From Triplophysa rosa (lineage: Eukaryota; Chordata; Actinopteri; Cypriniformes; Nemacheilidae), in the NCBI RefSeq assembly GCF_024868665.1, contig NC_079902.1, positions 19,942,772 through 20,006,771 of the forward strand: DNA of 64,000 nt. The letters run 5' to 3'. The number at the start of each line of letters is the position of its first letter. The first letter of the stretch is position 1. Both the position numbers and the translations under genes were made by a program. Below are positions 31,121-43,640 of the stretch, piece by piece. The notes beneath the pieces are model-generated. The model ran no database searches, had not been told where the DNA came from, and was given only the letters and a program-made list of their open reading frames with translations.

Positions 31121-33443
31121 AACAGATAGCAACATTCTCAAACTGTCTTAGTATTTTGCTTCTGTAGGAGCTTACATATTTCTTACTGAACTTTTTGCTA
31201 GAAAGTGTTATATGTAATCGTAAGTCTGGTTGATGATGAATTCTGCATTAGATGCTGCAGTTGTTATACAGCACATGCCTGGGAAAGCTGTTTCATAAAT
31301 CATGCCCGTTTAGCATATATGAGATCTAAAGAAAGCTTACTTCACTTTGCCCGGACGTTCAGAGAAAAATATTACTGCAACTTAGCACAGCTGCAGTTAA
31401 TAAATGGTGTGTTGAGGCTGACAGACAGCGCGATTCCCACACAATGAAAAGATCTGGTTAGAAAACTCCAGTCCTTTAGGTACCTAGAATACATAACGCA
31501 TTGTTTTAACCGTCGTAAGGTACAGTAACTAATTCCATCTGTTTTGTATTGTGAATTTATGACACTTGACCTGGTTTAAAAAAAGAGAGGAGATGTGCGC
31601 ATTTCTGTTTGAATAAACAGTGCCAAGAAGGAAAAGAATACAATAAGGGTGCATGCATGTACAGTACGGCTCACCCTGTTTTGAATAAACATAAATTCGC
31701 AGAACTTTTGACTTTGAGAGATCTTTGTCAGTTCCAGCGGCAGAACGGCAGGGCTGTGCCGAACTGCAGTGTAACCGAGCAATATCTAGTAGTATCATGG
31801 GTTGTATTTTTTATTATTTTGTTATATAAACAGAAGCCTGTGGGAACCTCACGAAAACACCGAGTGTGAGAGCCAGAAGAAACGTCTGTGAGAAACCCTG
31901 CCTACAGCGTTTGAACCCGTGTCTGACGGGGCAATATATGTATTTTAAAACAAAATGCACGGACAGAAATTCAAAGCAGCTGTCAGCTAACTTCACAATG
32001 GTGACGTTTCTAATTGCAGCGCTCGTAAATTGTGAATTGCGGTTCATGATGTGTTGTTGCAAACAAACAAAATCATTTATCATCTTTCGTGCACCAAACG
32101 CGCAAATATTTGAAAACTCCCGACGAAAGACATTTAAGGTCAAGTGCTGTGAAAATTAGCATAAAGATTTCTTTATTAAACAAATGTCATTCAGAGGCAT
32201 TTCTCCTTGAATTATCATCAAGCAAATGCGGATAATTGCGCTTCAATTGCAACACAGAATGCCAATATGAAAAACGCTTTCATCTCCTGAAAGATGGCAC
32301 AAAAGAACGAGTTTCCGCTTTTCACTGTAACTAAACATCACATATTTCTATCCGTACACATTTTCGATTCTTTATAATTAGATTTAAAGGAAATCAATAG
32401 TTGTAACTTTCAGTTTTAACAAGGGCATTGGATGTTATCAAGCATTATCAAGTTTGGCATCGAATTATCCAAACATCTCAGAAGAAACGGAATGGCTGCC
32501 TTGTTTTCCCCCAAAGTGTCTCCCTCAATAAGCTTTCCCTTATTTTCTCAAGAAAATTACATTTTCTTTAACAAAATAACTACGTTTAATAAACTAGGCC
32601 AATAAAGAGCTCACTGGGATATGCAAGTCTAAAGATTTCCCTTTAGTGCGTCTATCACATTAAAAGAGTGTAAATGACATAGATTTTTTTATCAAATGTA
32701 ATCCGTTTACGCTAATTTTACGCATCTTGCACCTGCGCCACCCTCAAGAGGAGAATGGTTTTAAGATAACACATAAGATATAAAAGAGACAGACCCCATT
32801 GTGCTCTTGATTCACAATGGCAAGGTGATGTTTTTTCGGTCTTTGCCAAAATCACCCTGCCACTCCACCTCACCTCCAAATCCAACAACAACACCCGCCC
32901 AAAGGCAGGTGGCATGAAGCCTTCGCCATATGGCATCTGCAGAAAAAAAACTGTGAGGAATTAGCCTGAAATGGCTCAGAGCTCTCTGTAGATGGAGATC
33001 GATGATGGCTACTTATCACCTCAGGACATGAGTCATGTGCTATTTATCTAACAAAGACTTGCTGCAGTTAGCATTGTGTGCCCTTTCTCTCTAATCTGTC
33101 ATCACTACCTGAAACTAGACATGGGCCATGGTGGTCGACTAGTTTACACAGACTAGCAATTCTCCAACCAGGGGTATGAACTTGAGGAACCTTGAGAGAG
33201 CTAAACTTATAAAACAGAAACTATGACTTCATTACAATATGGTGATATTACGGATGCCAAAAGAATAATTACACATTCAATTTACTTTTAGAGAAAGAAC
33301 ACAAGTTAGGCTCATTATACAGTCAATGCTTTTCCATGCTTGTATATTTAATGATAATTCAATTCTACCATATCACAACTGCAAATGAAGTTACTTCTGC
33401 TAAATGTGTGAAATCTGGATTTCATTTTAAAATAAGTTCACTC
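31121..33443. other. Gene-free stretch, partly conserved-looking
   Basis: Bases 32160-32350 have TTGAATTATCATCAAGCAAA and GCGGATAATTGCGCTTCAAT and look enhancer-like. Bases 32700-33010 are also non-repetitive. Open frames on opposite strands at 31529-32159 (up to 109 codons) overlap one another and carry no known motif. Confidence 0.3.
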
Positions 33444-33883
33444 TTAAAGGGATACACCACCCAAAAAGGAAAATTCTGTCATCATTTACTCACCTTCAAG
33501 TTGTTCCAAACCTGTATTAATTTCTTTGTTCTGACGAACACAAGGAAAGATATTTGAAAACAATGTAAGCATCTGACATTTTTGGGACATTATATACATA
33601 ATTTTATCTTTTTTTTGTTCTGTTAAACACAAAATGAGATATTTTGAAGAATTTAGGAATGCAAACAGTTCTAGGCACCTTGGACTATCATTTTAATTTT
33701 TCCTACTATGATAGTTCATTTCAGCAGCATTACCCATTCAATTCTATTGTATGGACACAAACCCAATGCAAGTCAATGGGTACCATCGTACCATCAACAC
33801 TTTCAAAATATCTTATTTTGTGTTCCGCAGAACAAAAAAATCATACAGGTTTGAAATGACAAGAGGGTGAACTATCCCTTTAG
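33444..33883. mobile_element. Angel-like MITE, copy 8, both ends present
   Basis: The left end reads TTAAAGGGATACACCACCC then CATTTACTCACCTTCAAG. The right end reads TTTGAAATGACAAGAGGGTG then AACTATCCCTTTAG. It has two sets of the AGATATTTTGAAGAA-type word and central TTGTATGGACACAAACCC and GCAAGTCAATGGGTACC. At about 440 bp it is the longest uninterrupted copy here. Confidence 0.88.
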
Positions 33884-34249
33884 TCACCATGACACGGAAG
33901 TTGTGATTGACTTCTTTTCCATATAGTGATGTATATCCGAGTGAAACGGCTTCTGAAATTAGAATAAAATGTAGGACCCTTCCCTTCTTGATTGGTTTGT
34001 TGTAAGATGGGCCTGCAGGGAAGGGCTAAAAATGCCTGGCCATTGGACAGTCGGTATAGTCCAACCTCTTTTTTGTTGCTTACGTCATGTGGTGAAGAGT
34101 TGTAGTTGAGCTTTATGTTTTTGTTTAAAGATTAAGTGCAAATTAATTAAAAAAAATAATGGTGTGCACGGATATATAATTTATAATAATCGCTGCAACA
34201 CTGTGTAAAACACTTAGAATTTTCCTGTTTGGTTTCATGGTGACTTTAA
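33878..34249. mobile_element. 372 bp MITE with TTTAGTCACCATGA ends
   Basis: The left end CTTTAGTCACCATGACACG is mirrored by GTTTCATGGTGACTTTAAG. The interior includes GGGCCTGCAGGGAAGGGCTA then AAAATGCCTGGCCATTGG and TATAGTCCAACCTCTTTTTT, a body I recognise from teleost repeats. Its left terminus shares the CCCTTTAG end of the preceding Angel-like copy, so the exact junction is uncertain by a few bases. Confidence 0.7.
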
Positions 34250-34526
34250 GACTGTCAGAATGATACACTCAAGACGTTGCACCTTTAAATTTTGTCTGTT
34301 TATTGGACCACGGCTACAGTCATCAAAGCATTGCTTCTGTAACTTCACCGCCCTTAACAATAACATTTCAAGACAATAACTGTCAGACTTCAAATCGCCT
34401 GTTGTGTACGGTTACTGTTACTGTTATTATGCAAAATCTGCAGGACTCTGTTTTGGTGAGGACTATGAAAGTATCGTGGATTTTTTTGCCATTTATTATT
34501 TTGTTTCCATTTTAATTTTATGGCAG
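34250..34526. other. No gene recognised
   Basis: AT-rich, with two short overlapping frames and no coding signal. Confidence 0.3.
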
Positions 34527-34760
34527 CACTTTAGAATGAGGTTGTATTTGTTGACATTGGTTAATGGGTTAGCTGACATGGACTAACAATGAACAACTAC
34601 TTGCATTTATGCATCATAGTTCAACATTTACTAATACATTTTTTAATTAAAAAGTTGTACAAATAATATTAGTTAATGCACAATGAACTAACATTAAAAT
34701 GAATATGTACTTGTTCAAGCCTAAGTGCTGAAAAACGATACTGCTCATTGTTAGTTCCTA
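34527..34760. repeat. CACTTTACAATAAGG-type repeat, truncated copy
   Basis: It starts CACTTTAGAATGAGGTTGTA and contains GACTAACAATGAACAA, ATATTAGTTAATGCAC and GAACTAACATTAAAATGAA. It matches the vocabulary of the fuller element at 40005-40296, but the mirrored right terminus is absent. Confidence 0.65.
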
Positions 34761-34816
34761 TTATAATTTATTTATTTATATTTATATATATAATATTCAT
34801 TTTATATTTTTGTATG

Positions 34817-34874
34817 TTCCCTGGAGATCAAACCCACGACCTTTAATGTTGCCAGCGCCAGGTTCTATCCCTAC
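34817..34874 (-). mobile_element. tRNA-like SINE remnant
   Basis: On the minus strand it reads GTAGGGATAGAACCTGGC, then CAACATTAAAGGTCGTGGGT and TTGATCTCCAGGGAA. GGTTTGATCTCC is a decayed B-box (GGTTCGANTCC), and the GTCGTGGGTT context with CCAGGGAACA after it is the usual form of a common teleost tRNA-derived SINE. The A-box is degraded and no target duplication was found. Confidence 0.5.
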
Positions 34875-35414
34875 AGAAACATGTGGCACATGCCCATTAA
34901 ACCACATCGACCCGGTTGTAAAAGTGCCTGAGCAGGCCAGGCGAGAGTTTTCCATCTCTCTGACCGCACTGCAGTACAGCAGGTGGGGAAGCAGTTTAAA
35001 GGAGAACCTGTTAGGCACATCTCCCTTCCTGCTGAGAGGAGGCCAGTGCTACCCCAACACTCCATCACTGCGCTGACACGCCAACGCCGCTTCATAATGA
35101 GCCGAGGCAGCCGAACGTGGACCGCGGGGGCTGGGGGGGTGTTTAAGCGTAACGCGAGAGAAGGCCAGAGCCATTGAAGCCCGATGGAGGATTACGGTTT
35201 CATCTACAGGAAATCAAATCAGGCCCGTTTATTAGGAGCACGGCTCCAGAGAACACAGTTTACAAATAGAAGCCAGTGGGAGCGCTCGCATAAAGACGGG
35301 AGCGTGGGAGTCCACACGAATGCTTAGTACGCGACAAACGGAAGGCTTTTTTGAAGGCGAAGTTATTCAAGTTACATTTACGATAAGCATTTCCATTGCA
35401 AATATTTACACATC
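34875..35414. other. GC-richer unique block
   Basis: Higher GC than its surroundings (GGACCGCGGGGGCTGGG, AGGCCCGTTTATTAGGAGC, GCTCGCATAAAGACGGGAG). Overlapping frames on both strands (88, 74 and 64 codons) are not recognisable. It may be a conserved non-coding element. Confidence 0.3.
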
Positions 35415-35580
35415 CTTAAAGGGACCGTTCACCCAATATGATAAAAAAGTTGTTCTAACCCTATATGTTCTACACAAGAGTTGTTACAGGGACTGATGGC
35501 CTCAGTCCCCATTTACTTTCATTGTGCTGAAAAGATGCAATGACTGTGAATAATGGCTGAAGCTGTGAGTCCCGTTTTGC
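35415..35580. mobile_element. Angel-like left-end fragment, copy 9 (divergent)
   Basis: It starts TTAAAGGGACCGTTCACCC and soon departs from the standard copy (AAAGTTGTTCTAACCC, CCATTTACTTTCATTGTG). It is probably a related subfamily that shares the terminus. Confidence 0.5.
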
Positions 35581-38500
35581 GTAATATACACAAAAATATG
35601 ATTTAGAAAATAAAAGATGGTGTGTAAATAAAGACATAATGTCCCATTTGTCTTCATATACATTTACTTGAGAATGCTTAAGATGAAGAAAACTAGTTTT
35701 CGTTTGTTTGTTTTAAGCAGAACATTTTGTGAGCGTTATTTATAAAACAAGAGAAGAAATGGGTATATTCCCTTGAAATAATGTGTTCATCATTCTAAAG
35801 TAGTATTATCTTACACAATTTCTTGTCAGTGTACGTTTTATGGAAAACAGACAAATATACAGATTACAGAAATGGTTGCGTTTCATGCTGGCTGTTGGCA
35901 CCATTTGCCTTTTGCTTAATGTTTAATTTCTTTTTGATCTGAAAAAGAGGATAACAGCAAAAAGAGAGAAAAAATCCCACTAAACGGCCAAATGTGGGCT
36001 GGATTGATCTGTTATTGAGATGGGCTGTGTTTTGTTTTTGAGAGGGAGAGTGATAGGGGTGTTTAGAGCGAATGGGATGCTTTTTGTTCATCTTGGGCTT
36101 AATGTAAATGCATCTGTCAATCAAAGCAATTGTACTTATTACTGCCGCAAGCACTCTAACACACCGAGCGATAAACAATGCTGCTGTCACCCAGCGGTAA
36201 TTTCAGTCAAACGTTCAGAGGAAAGTCAAGGAAATATGGAGGGAATAGAAACTGTTTGTGTCACTGTGCCTCTCCTTGATGATTTGCACGTCTTAAAATG
36301 CATTTCATCAACTCAATTAGTGGCCTTTCCACTACTTAAATGCATTTAGGGAAAGCTGCTGTCTCCATAGTAAGTGGCCATTACAATGAAAACATTTACC
36401 CTTGACATGCCCTCAAGAATTGAGCACAACTCTGCAACAAAACAGTGCAACACTGTGTAAATCTGCTGTGGATGTGTTTGGTGATTTTATTATTAACAAC
36501 AACATGTCTATATAGTGAATGTAATAAAATCTCTTGAGATAACATAATAAATTGTAAAAAATTACTTAAAGATAAAAAAGTCTGATTAGTTTGGTGAGAC
36601 GGTCTAGCATCATATATTTGCAGATGCAATTCAGATAAATTCTTTTCAGTGTGCATTATTAAAATCAAGCGTCTATTTTTTTTTTGAGACCGCTGTACAT
36701 CTGTGCAAAATAATTAAGCTTACAGATGAAACAAAGCGAAACGCCGTCAGGGTCGAGGTAGGAGCACGTCACACCCATGAGCTGGCACAGCTCCAGGAGC
36801 AATCGCTCTGACCGCATGCCGATGGAAAAGGTAATTTCACAGCACCGCAAAGCTCCGCGTGCGGTTCGGCTCTTTCATCTCCATGTTTGAAAGAAGCAAA
36901 AGCGCATGAGATTGGCTAAACCTCGTCTCCCCTGGCGTCACCGAATTCAATTGTTCGGTTCCACGTGCAGAAGTCGCAACCTGTCGCCCCGGCACAAGGG
37001 TGTCATTTGACGAGCACCTGCACGCCGCTCGGGCCACCAGTGCATCACAAAACAGGATATGTCACCTTGGCCTGCGCATTTACATTTGATTTAGCAGCCT
37101 GATTGGGTCCACCTGGCCTACGCACCCGTCCTTACCTCCACGCCTGCCATCTGTGGAACAACAGATTGAGATGCATTGACTGAAACTGTGAAATATGTAC
37201 ACCTCTAGCGCTATTATCTGTGAACAGACATGCACACTGTACTGCTACCATGTAATGTGCTGATACTCAAGAGTTTATGAATAAAACAATGCTTTCCTGA
37301 GTGCTATGTAGTACTGTATATACAGTACGGTATACTGACAATTATTTATAATAAATTCCATTTAATCCAATGCATTTCTATTCATGTTTTCACAGTTTTG
37401 CATTGTTGCAATGCAGCATTACATTGAATAGAATGGCAGTAGAGAAACATGGTAAAAACAGTACAGAAATGAGGAAAAATGAAATAACAGAAAAAATAGA
37501 AATAATGAAATAAGCAAAAAATTACAATAAGACCATGAATTATATAGAAGATGTACATTGGCGACAATAAATGTAAAAATATTAAGCATGTATATCAAAT
37601 TTTTCATAGGATGCATATACTGCAAGATGCAATAAAAATAAAATAATAAAAACAAAAAATCAATTGTCTATTGCAATTATTAGTTAGTAAACCGTATACA
37701 ATATTTAACAATCATCATGTCAATGTACTTTGCAGTCGCATGAATGCTTATATAGAATATAGAAAATGTTGTTCCGTTTTCTTGCATTTATCATCCACAT
37801 TAAGTAAAAAATAGAGTCTAATAAAGAATTAAGAAAAAGATGTTAAAAAGCCCAACTGATACCATTTCCTGTTCATTAGTCATGTGAGGAATCTGAGGTC
37901 AAGTCAAACACACTGCATTGTGGGAAAAACGCCCAGCGAAGCTGTTTGCTAACTAGGACCACTTAGAATGCAACGACAGGAAAAACACGTCAAACACGTA
38001 AATATCACACGCAAGACAGCAAATGCCAAAAGTAACCAATTAAAAATCCCTGAAAGATTGTGAAGTTCAGGACAAATTGTTTCATTCACAGCTGCAAAAT
38101 GTGGGGCTGATGCAATCCAGTTTAAGGTTAAAAATACAGTATGATTGCTTGCTTGTGGATTACACTGTAAAAAAATATAAAATGGCACGCTTTTTCCTTT
38201 AAATCATTGCTGGTGTGTGAATACGCTTGTATTATGATGTTATTTTCACGTGCATCAGGATGTTACACTACGCTTATGTTCAGATCTCATTTTCTGAATG
38301 GCCACCAATTTTCACTGCGGTACAACATGGCAATTAGAGGATTACACCATCCATCTGTCAACCGCTCCTTAGACTTACGTGCACCAGTCTGTTTGGCGGC
38401 CGCTCGTATTCCTGACAAATGCTTTTGCCTTTGCTGAAAATGCTTCGTGCCACTTCTCGCTATCGTCCCATCGACCCACACTGTAGTAATCTGGTAAATG

Positions 38501-39444
38501 GACTGAATCCGCATTTCAAACCGGTTAATCAGAAGCATTCAATTAACAACATACTGCTTTCTTATGTCTTCCGAAGGTCATAAAACAACACGCCACGGCA
38601 GAAATGTTTCAAAGGTTAACGCTCCGAATCCGTGATTCGTTCATACGCTCTTCACTCAGTTTTTCATATCACCGCTGTCCCTTCGCATCACTGCATTATT
38701 TTTCTGTTTAGATACAGCAGACGCCCGACAGCTTGTCTTCCCGTAGACCTTTATGCAAGAACATTATCATTGGGAAAACAGACGGTTACTTCAAAAACGG
38801 ACAACTGTTCTCATTTTGGCTCATTTCAAAAGGCATAATAGGACGAATTTCAGACAGTTTCACACTGAGAAATATCTCGACCAATTTATCATCAACAAAT
38901 TAGGGCCGCGTTGCCATTTGTGAGTGTGAGAATTGGCTGCAAAGCGCCTTTGTGCGCATACGGAGATTGAGTTTTACCCTTTTTAGAAGTGTTTTAGCAA
39001 AGAAACAGCATTGAGGGTGATGTACAACTCTGTTGAACTCATCTATGAAGGTTTTTCAGGGTAGGCTGTCCCTATAGCATTGCTGTTAATGTTGCTACAC
39101 TACTGCTTCTAGCAGATGGTAATGAAGAATGCTCCAGTGAAACAGAACTTCAACTAATGACGCTCGGCATCCAGCGATAAAAAACAATGCCTGCAGTCCA
39201 GCAAAACTTTTGCCTTGAGATCTCAATAGCGCAGACATACCGACACGGTTTACTTTCGATTAAAAGTCTATAGTTTCTTTCCAAATCTTTTTACCTTGAA
39301 ATTGGACTAGTGTCCAAAGTAACCGTCTCCTCCTCACTTGATGTCCATTAGTTAGATAAGTTGTTGATTTTGTGGTTATTTTTGATTTGGTTCATTTTAA
39401 TTTTGGCAGCACTCATACTTCTCAGATGTATAGCTTGAATGCAC
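35581..39444. other. Gene-free stretch with several conserved-looking blocks
   Basis: Bases 36720-37150 (ATTGGCTAAACCTCGTCTCC, AATTCAATTGTTCGG) and 38200-38560 are non-repetitive and moderately GC-rich. Bases 37300-37680 are AT-rich. Frames up to 109 codons occur on both strands, overlapping, without recognisable motifs. No splice framework is visible. Confidence 0.3.
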
Positions 39445-39498
39445 TTAAGTCGCTTTAGATAAAAGCATGCGCCAAATGCACAGATGTAATGTAAATGG
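39445..39498 (+). repeat. SINE/LINE 3'-tail-like motif, copy 2
   Basis: AAGTCGCTTTAGATAAAAGC then ATGCGCCAAATGCACAGATG and TAATGTAAATGG is the most typical of the four tail copies in this window. Confidence 0.6.
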
Positions 39499-40004
39499 AT
39501 ACAACAAGATGCACAGAAAAACACGCATAATTCCCTTTAATATTACATACTGTAGATTGTGCTACCGGCTTACTGAAGCTCATGCTTACTATGGTAACGC
39601 GGGTAATTAATGATGATGATGGATGTTACGGAGGATCTGCCTCCTCCAATATCACAGTGGTCCCAGTTCAGCCATCAGCCCATATACAGACTCACGACCG
39701 CAGCGGGAGACACAGAGGAGAAGCACGGCAACAGAACCCTGCTGATAATGTGATGAAGAACAAGCAACACTTATTGTGCTTCACTCTGCTATAGACAAAA
39801 TAACCCTTTACAAACAAACGCTTAGAGACGTTACTTCTGACCTCATTAGGATGGTTAAGAAGGGCGGTTCCGAAAAATGTAGTAAAGACAGATATTGTTT
39901 GCGCGGTACAGTAGTTGTATTGCTATTTTTAGGCCTTTGAAGTGTTGCATTATGTTTTCAGGTATTCAACAATCAAATAAAGTCAAATGGTTAAAAAATG
40001 TGAT
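39499..40004. other. No gene recognised
   Basis: A 70-codon frame at 39582-39794 has no known motif. There is no repeat signature. Confidence 0.3.
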
Positions 40005-40296
40005 AAGACTTTACAATAAGGTTGTATTTTTTTATCGGTAAATGCACTGGCAAGTATGAACTAACAATGAGCAATCCATTTTTTGGCATTTATTATTGTT
40101 TGCTCATGTTAGTTAATGTCAATACAATTGTTCATGCTTGTTCATTGCGCATTAACTAATGTTAAGAGTTACAACTTTTGACTTTGAAAATATATTTGTA
40201 AATGCTGAAATTAACATGAACAAAGATGAATAAATGCTCTAGACATGTTAGCTAATGCATTGCTAATGTTACAAATACAACCTTATTGTAAAGTGT
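40005..40296. mobile_element. MITE with CTTTACAATAAGGTTGTA ends
   Basis: The left terminus CTTTACAATAAGGTTGTA (40009-40026) is exactly mirrored by TACAACCTTATTGTAAAG (40276-40293). The interior has repeated GTTAGTTAATG, GAACTAACAATGAGC and CATTAACTAATG words. I recognise it as a common teleost element. No target duplication was defined. Confidence 0.85.
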
Positions 40297-40471
40297 TACA
40301 AATAATTCAAATACTGAATATAATTTAAGGGAAATTTTTTTACTATATAAACTCTATTTAGCAAACATTTTTTATATAAAATGATACTATAAAAAACGTT
40401 CTGTTTGCTTTTAGCACCCCTCAATGTCATCACTAAAGACTGTCAGAAAAACCCAGAATGTGATGTGATGT

Positions 40472-40786
40472 AAAAGGGATAGTTCACCCAAAAATGAAAA
40501 TTCTGTCATATACTCCCCCTTTTGTCATTTCAAACCTGTGTGACCTTCTTTTTCCGCACAACACAGAAGGTATTTAAGAAAGTTGGTAACCAAACAGCGC
40601 CGGCACTCATTCACTTCTATTGCATAGACACAAAACCAATGTGAGTGAATTGGTGCCAGTTAACAACTTTCCTTAAAATATATATTTTTTGTTTTCTGGA
40701 AGAAAGAAAGCCAAACAGGTTTGAAATGACAAGACGTTAAGCAAACGATGAAATTATTTATATTTTTAGGTGAACTATCATTTTAA
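40472..40786. mobile_element. Angel-like MITE, copy 10, both ends present
   Basis: The left end reads AAAAGGGATAGTTCACCC then AAAATGAAAATTCTGTCAT. The right end reads TTTTTAGGTGAACTATCATT then TTAA. Central words are TTCACTTCTATTGCATAGAC and CACAAAACCAATG, with AAACAGGTTTGAAATGACAA near the right. Confidence 0.88.
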
Positions 40787-41717
40787 GACAATCTATAAAG
40801 TCACCATAATGTCTTATTTGTCTTGTCTGTGTGTCCACCAGATGTCTTTGAGATCCAGGTGTGCATGTCAAAGCCAAGCTGCCACTAACACAATGACCCT
40901 CAATTTCCTGAACAGGAGAGAACATTCTCTTCTCTCAAGTGTGTCACTGCAATTCTTCCAGTGTCTATATTTGCGACTGACACATGGAGGACTGCGCGCC
41001 GCGTGCCCTCCGTTCCCATGTTGATTCGCCCATATTAGAATGTTTACAGTAACCAATTACCCCTGCCAATGTTCAATATGATTAAATATACAGCAATTAC
41101 ATACGATCATTCATCAGTGTAAAATGACGAGTACAAGTTAGCAGATTAATGAAAGTGTCAGATGCAAGTCTCTGGTGGATAGTTTGAGGCGTAATACATA
41201 TCTTACATCATTAGTTAACAGTTTGTTCCTCTCTCACTGTTTAGAAAAGGTTAATGTCACTTTGCTTCTTTGATTGAAAGCACTGACACTCATTTTCTGT
41301 CGGGTCAGCGCAAGAACGTCGCTCCGTAAATTATCTGAGAGCCGTCAGAGCTGAAAGACAGGCGTGAAATATCGTTCGACAAGATTGTTTTTTCAACAAG
41401 ATGGTTTAACGCCACAATGATAATGCATATTTTTTTCCATACCAAAGCAAATATCGTAACAGATCTGTGATGATTCACTTATTGTTGTGAAGCAATGGCT
41501 GTGTTTTCTCAGGTGATTTGATCACAGGTCGGCTGAGACAGACTGTTGATAATGCTTCATATTAATGCGTGTCACCTATGACCAGATGTCATCAAAGTGT
41601 GAAATCACTAACTAATATCTGCACACTTTGCTCCCACATACACCTGTTATTGATATCACCTCAAAGAAAACAATTTGACAATTCATCACCGTTATTGTAG
41701 TAACGTTTTTATTTGTT
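40787..41717. other. No gene recognised
   Basis: Two opposing frames at 40770-41056 overlap without a coding signature. The rest is unique-looking. Confidence 0.3.
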
Positions 41718-41969
41718 AAAATAGTTCACCCAAATATTACAATTCTGTCACCCTCATGGTTCAAAACCTTTCTTCTGGAGAACACTAAAGAAGATATTTT
41801 GAAAAATGTCTCGGTGGTTTTGTGTCTATATAATGCAAGTCAATGGGGGGTCAGTGTTGTTTGGTTACCAACGTTCTTCAAAATACATTCTTTTGAGTTC
41901 TGCAGAAGAAAGTCATACAGGTTTGGAAATTATGGAAAAAAATCATTTTGGGGTGAAATGGTCCTTTAA
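41718..41969. mobile_element. Angel-like MITE, copy 11
   Basis: It opens AAAATAGTTCACCCAAATAT, then AATTCTGTCACCCTCATGG, AAGAAGATATTTTGAAAAAT, GTCAATGGGGGGTCAGTG and AAGTCATACAGGTTTGG, and closes TTTTGGGGTGAAATGGTCCT then TTAA. The copy is compact, about 250 bp. Confidence 0.87.
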
Positions 41970-43571
41970 CATGAGGCATATGCATCTACACATATGAGCT
42001 TAGATGAGCTTTAGACCCCATTTACACCTGACGTCTTGTGATTATCACATCAACCAAAATGAAAGTATAAACGGAGTCAATGTGCCAGAATAATCACAAG
42101 TATAAATTCCTCTACACATGCAGTAGTATCCTAAAATAAAATGAAATAATTTAATATGAAGAACCGCACATAAAAAGCTTGCTAAATTAAACATGACTTC
42201 TGATTAATTTACTCACTTTTGTAACAATTTAGAGACTATATTTGGATACTGAAAGGGCCATTCGACACACATTTCTTAGTAGAACACTTAAACCGGCCTA
42301 TTTTCCCCAGGAAACAGAGAGAATAAAAAAATCCAGATAAGGTGAATAAAGTGTCTCTCCGATTCAAAACGTTTGTTTTCACTTGCTACTGTTTATTCTA
42401 TTCCGTGGCCTCTCAGGGCTGTTGTGACAGGCCTCTAATCCCATTGCTCCACTGCAACTAAATAAAACATCCCGAGAACAATATTCATCAAGAAATCTCT
42501 GGAGCTAATTACAGCATTAAGCCCACAATCCTTGAACCGCTTCCAGTAGCCCGGAGAGCGATACAAGCGAGGGTCCGTGATCCAAGAGCCCCAGCTGTCC
42601 GACAGGTGAACGGTGAGACTTGAGAACCAAGGTAAATGTTTGTCTCCTCCAGAGCGGAGGGGCCGAGCTCTACCCTGACCTGCTTGCGTTAGGAGAGCAC
42701 TGATTTATGACGTTGCATTTGCTACCTATTGAGTGCAATTACGCAGAGCAAGTGCCCGTACAAACAAGGCCTCAAAAAGAGGCCATGCTGCGTTCAGGAA
42801 CGGCAGGGGTGTGAGAAAAAGGAGGACGTCCCTGAACTCGAAGCTCGTGAGGAAGATTTATCACTCCCACTGGCTCTAAATCTAATCTAGCTGCGATCCG
42901 CTTGGTGCTTCGCAGGAAATATATACCGTACGGAGAGGAGCTTGCGTAATCACGAAGGAGGCGAAAATGTTCAATGCGAGGGCACCTCTCTCTCTCTTTT
43001 TCGATTGTTCTCATATGTGCATTTTAAATATCTAAAGGAACCAGCAGACAGTCTTTAGTTTGTACCGGAGATGGATCATCCGGCGAGGGCACGGTTACTG
43101 TTCCCCTTCATTTGCATTATGCAGCGAGAAGACGAGGAGAGAAAATGTGACATGAACATTCTGACAGATTAGCTCAGCCGTTTGTTAAACCTAAAGTGAA
43201 AACTCGACGTTTATTCAGCCGGAATCTTTATCCACTCATTGGATTTGCATACAGTAAACGCTGGAGAGCAACAATAGAGAAAGACAAAAAAAATAAAAAA
43301 AATCGCAGCTTAGCCTGAACAGATGCTTCACGCAAACACATTTGTCTTCACTAGCAACTGACTCATGCATTTCGGGCACAGAAATTCACTGCTTTTGTTT
43401 CATTATTCATATACATTTATTTTTTTATAAATGTGAAGCGTGTTGTCTGTGCGGCAAAAATAACTTGATTTTTACATTTTGTCAAGGAAACGTGGCAGGC
43501 GCTAACAGCGTACCTGCTTGCGAGAGATGCACAACCAGTTGCCACGATACCGAGATCTTCTGGATGCTTGT
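41970..43571. other. Gene-free stretch with a conserved-looking block
   Basis: At 42011 the words GACCCCATTTACACCTGAC resemble the end of a teleost DNA element, and GTGATTATCAC / AATAATCACAAG is loosely inverted over 42048-42101. Bases 42390-42560 look conserved (CTAATCCCATTGCTCC, AATATTCATCAAG, GCTAATTACAGCATTAAGCC). No exon recognised. Confidence 0.3.
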
Positions 43572-43640
43572 TCCTATGGGGTTGTTAAGGTGCTCTAAGT
43601 GGCAGTAGGCATGTCGCTACGCGGTTGCTAGGGTCTTCTC
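43572..43640. repeat. GGTTGCTAGGGT-type minisatellite remnant, copy 1
   Basis: GGGGTTGTTAAGGTGCTCTA and CTACGCGGTTGCTAGGGTCT are imperfect units of a short tandem repeat. The same wording recurs at 47541-47645. Confidence 0.5.

Noticed and set aside
42011..42105. Full DNA element around GACCCCATTTACACCTGAC
   Set aside because: Only one end-like word and a loose inverted pair are visible; boundaries cannot be supported.
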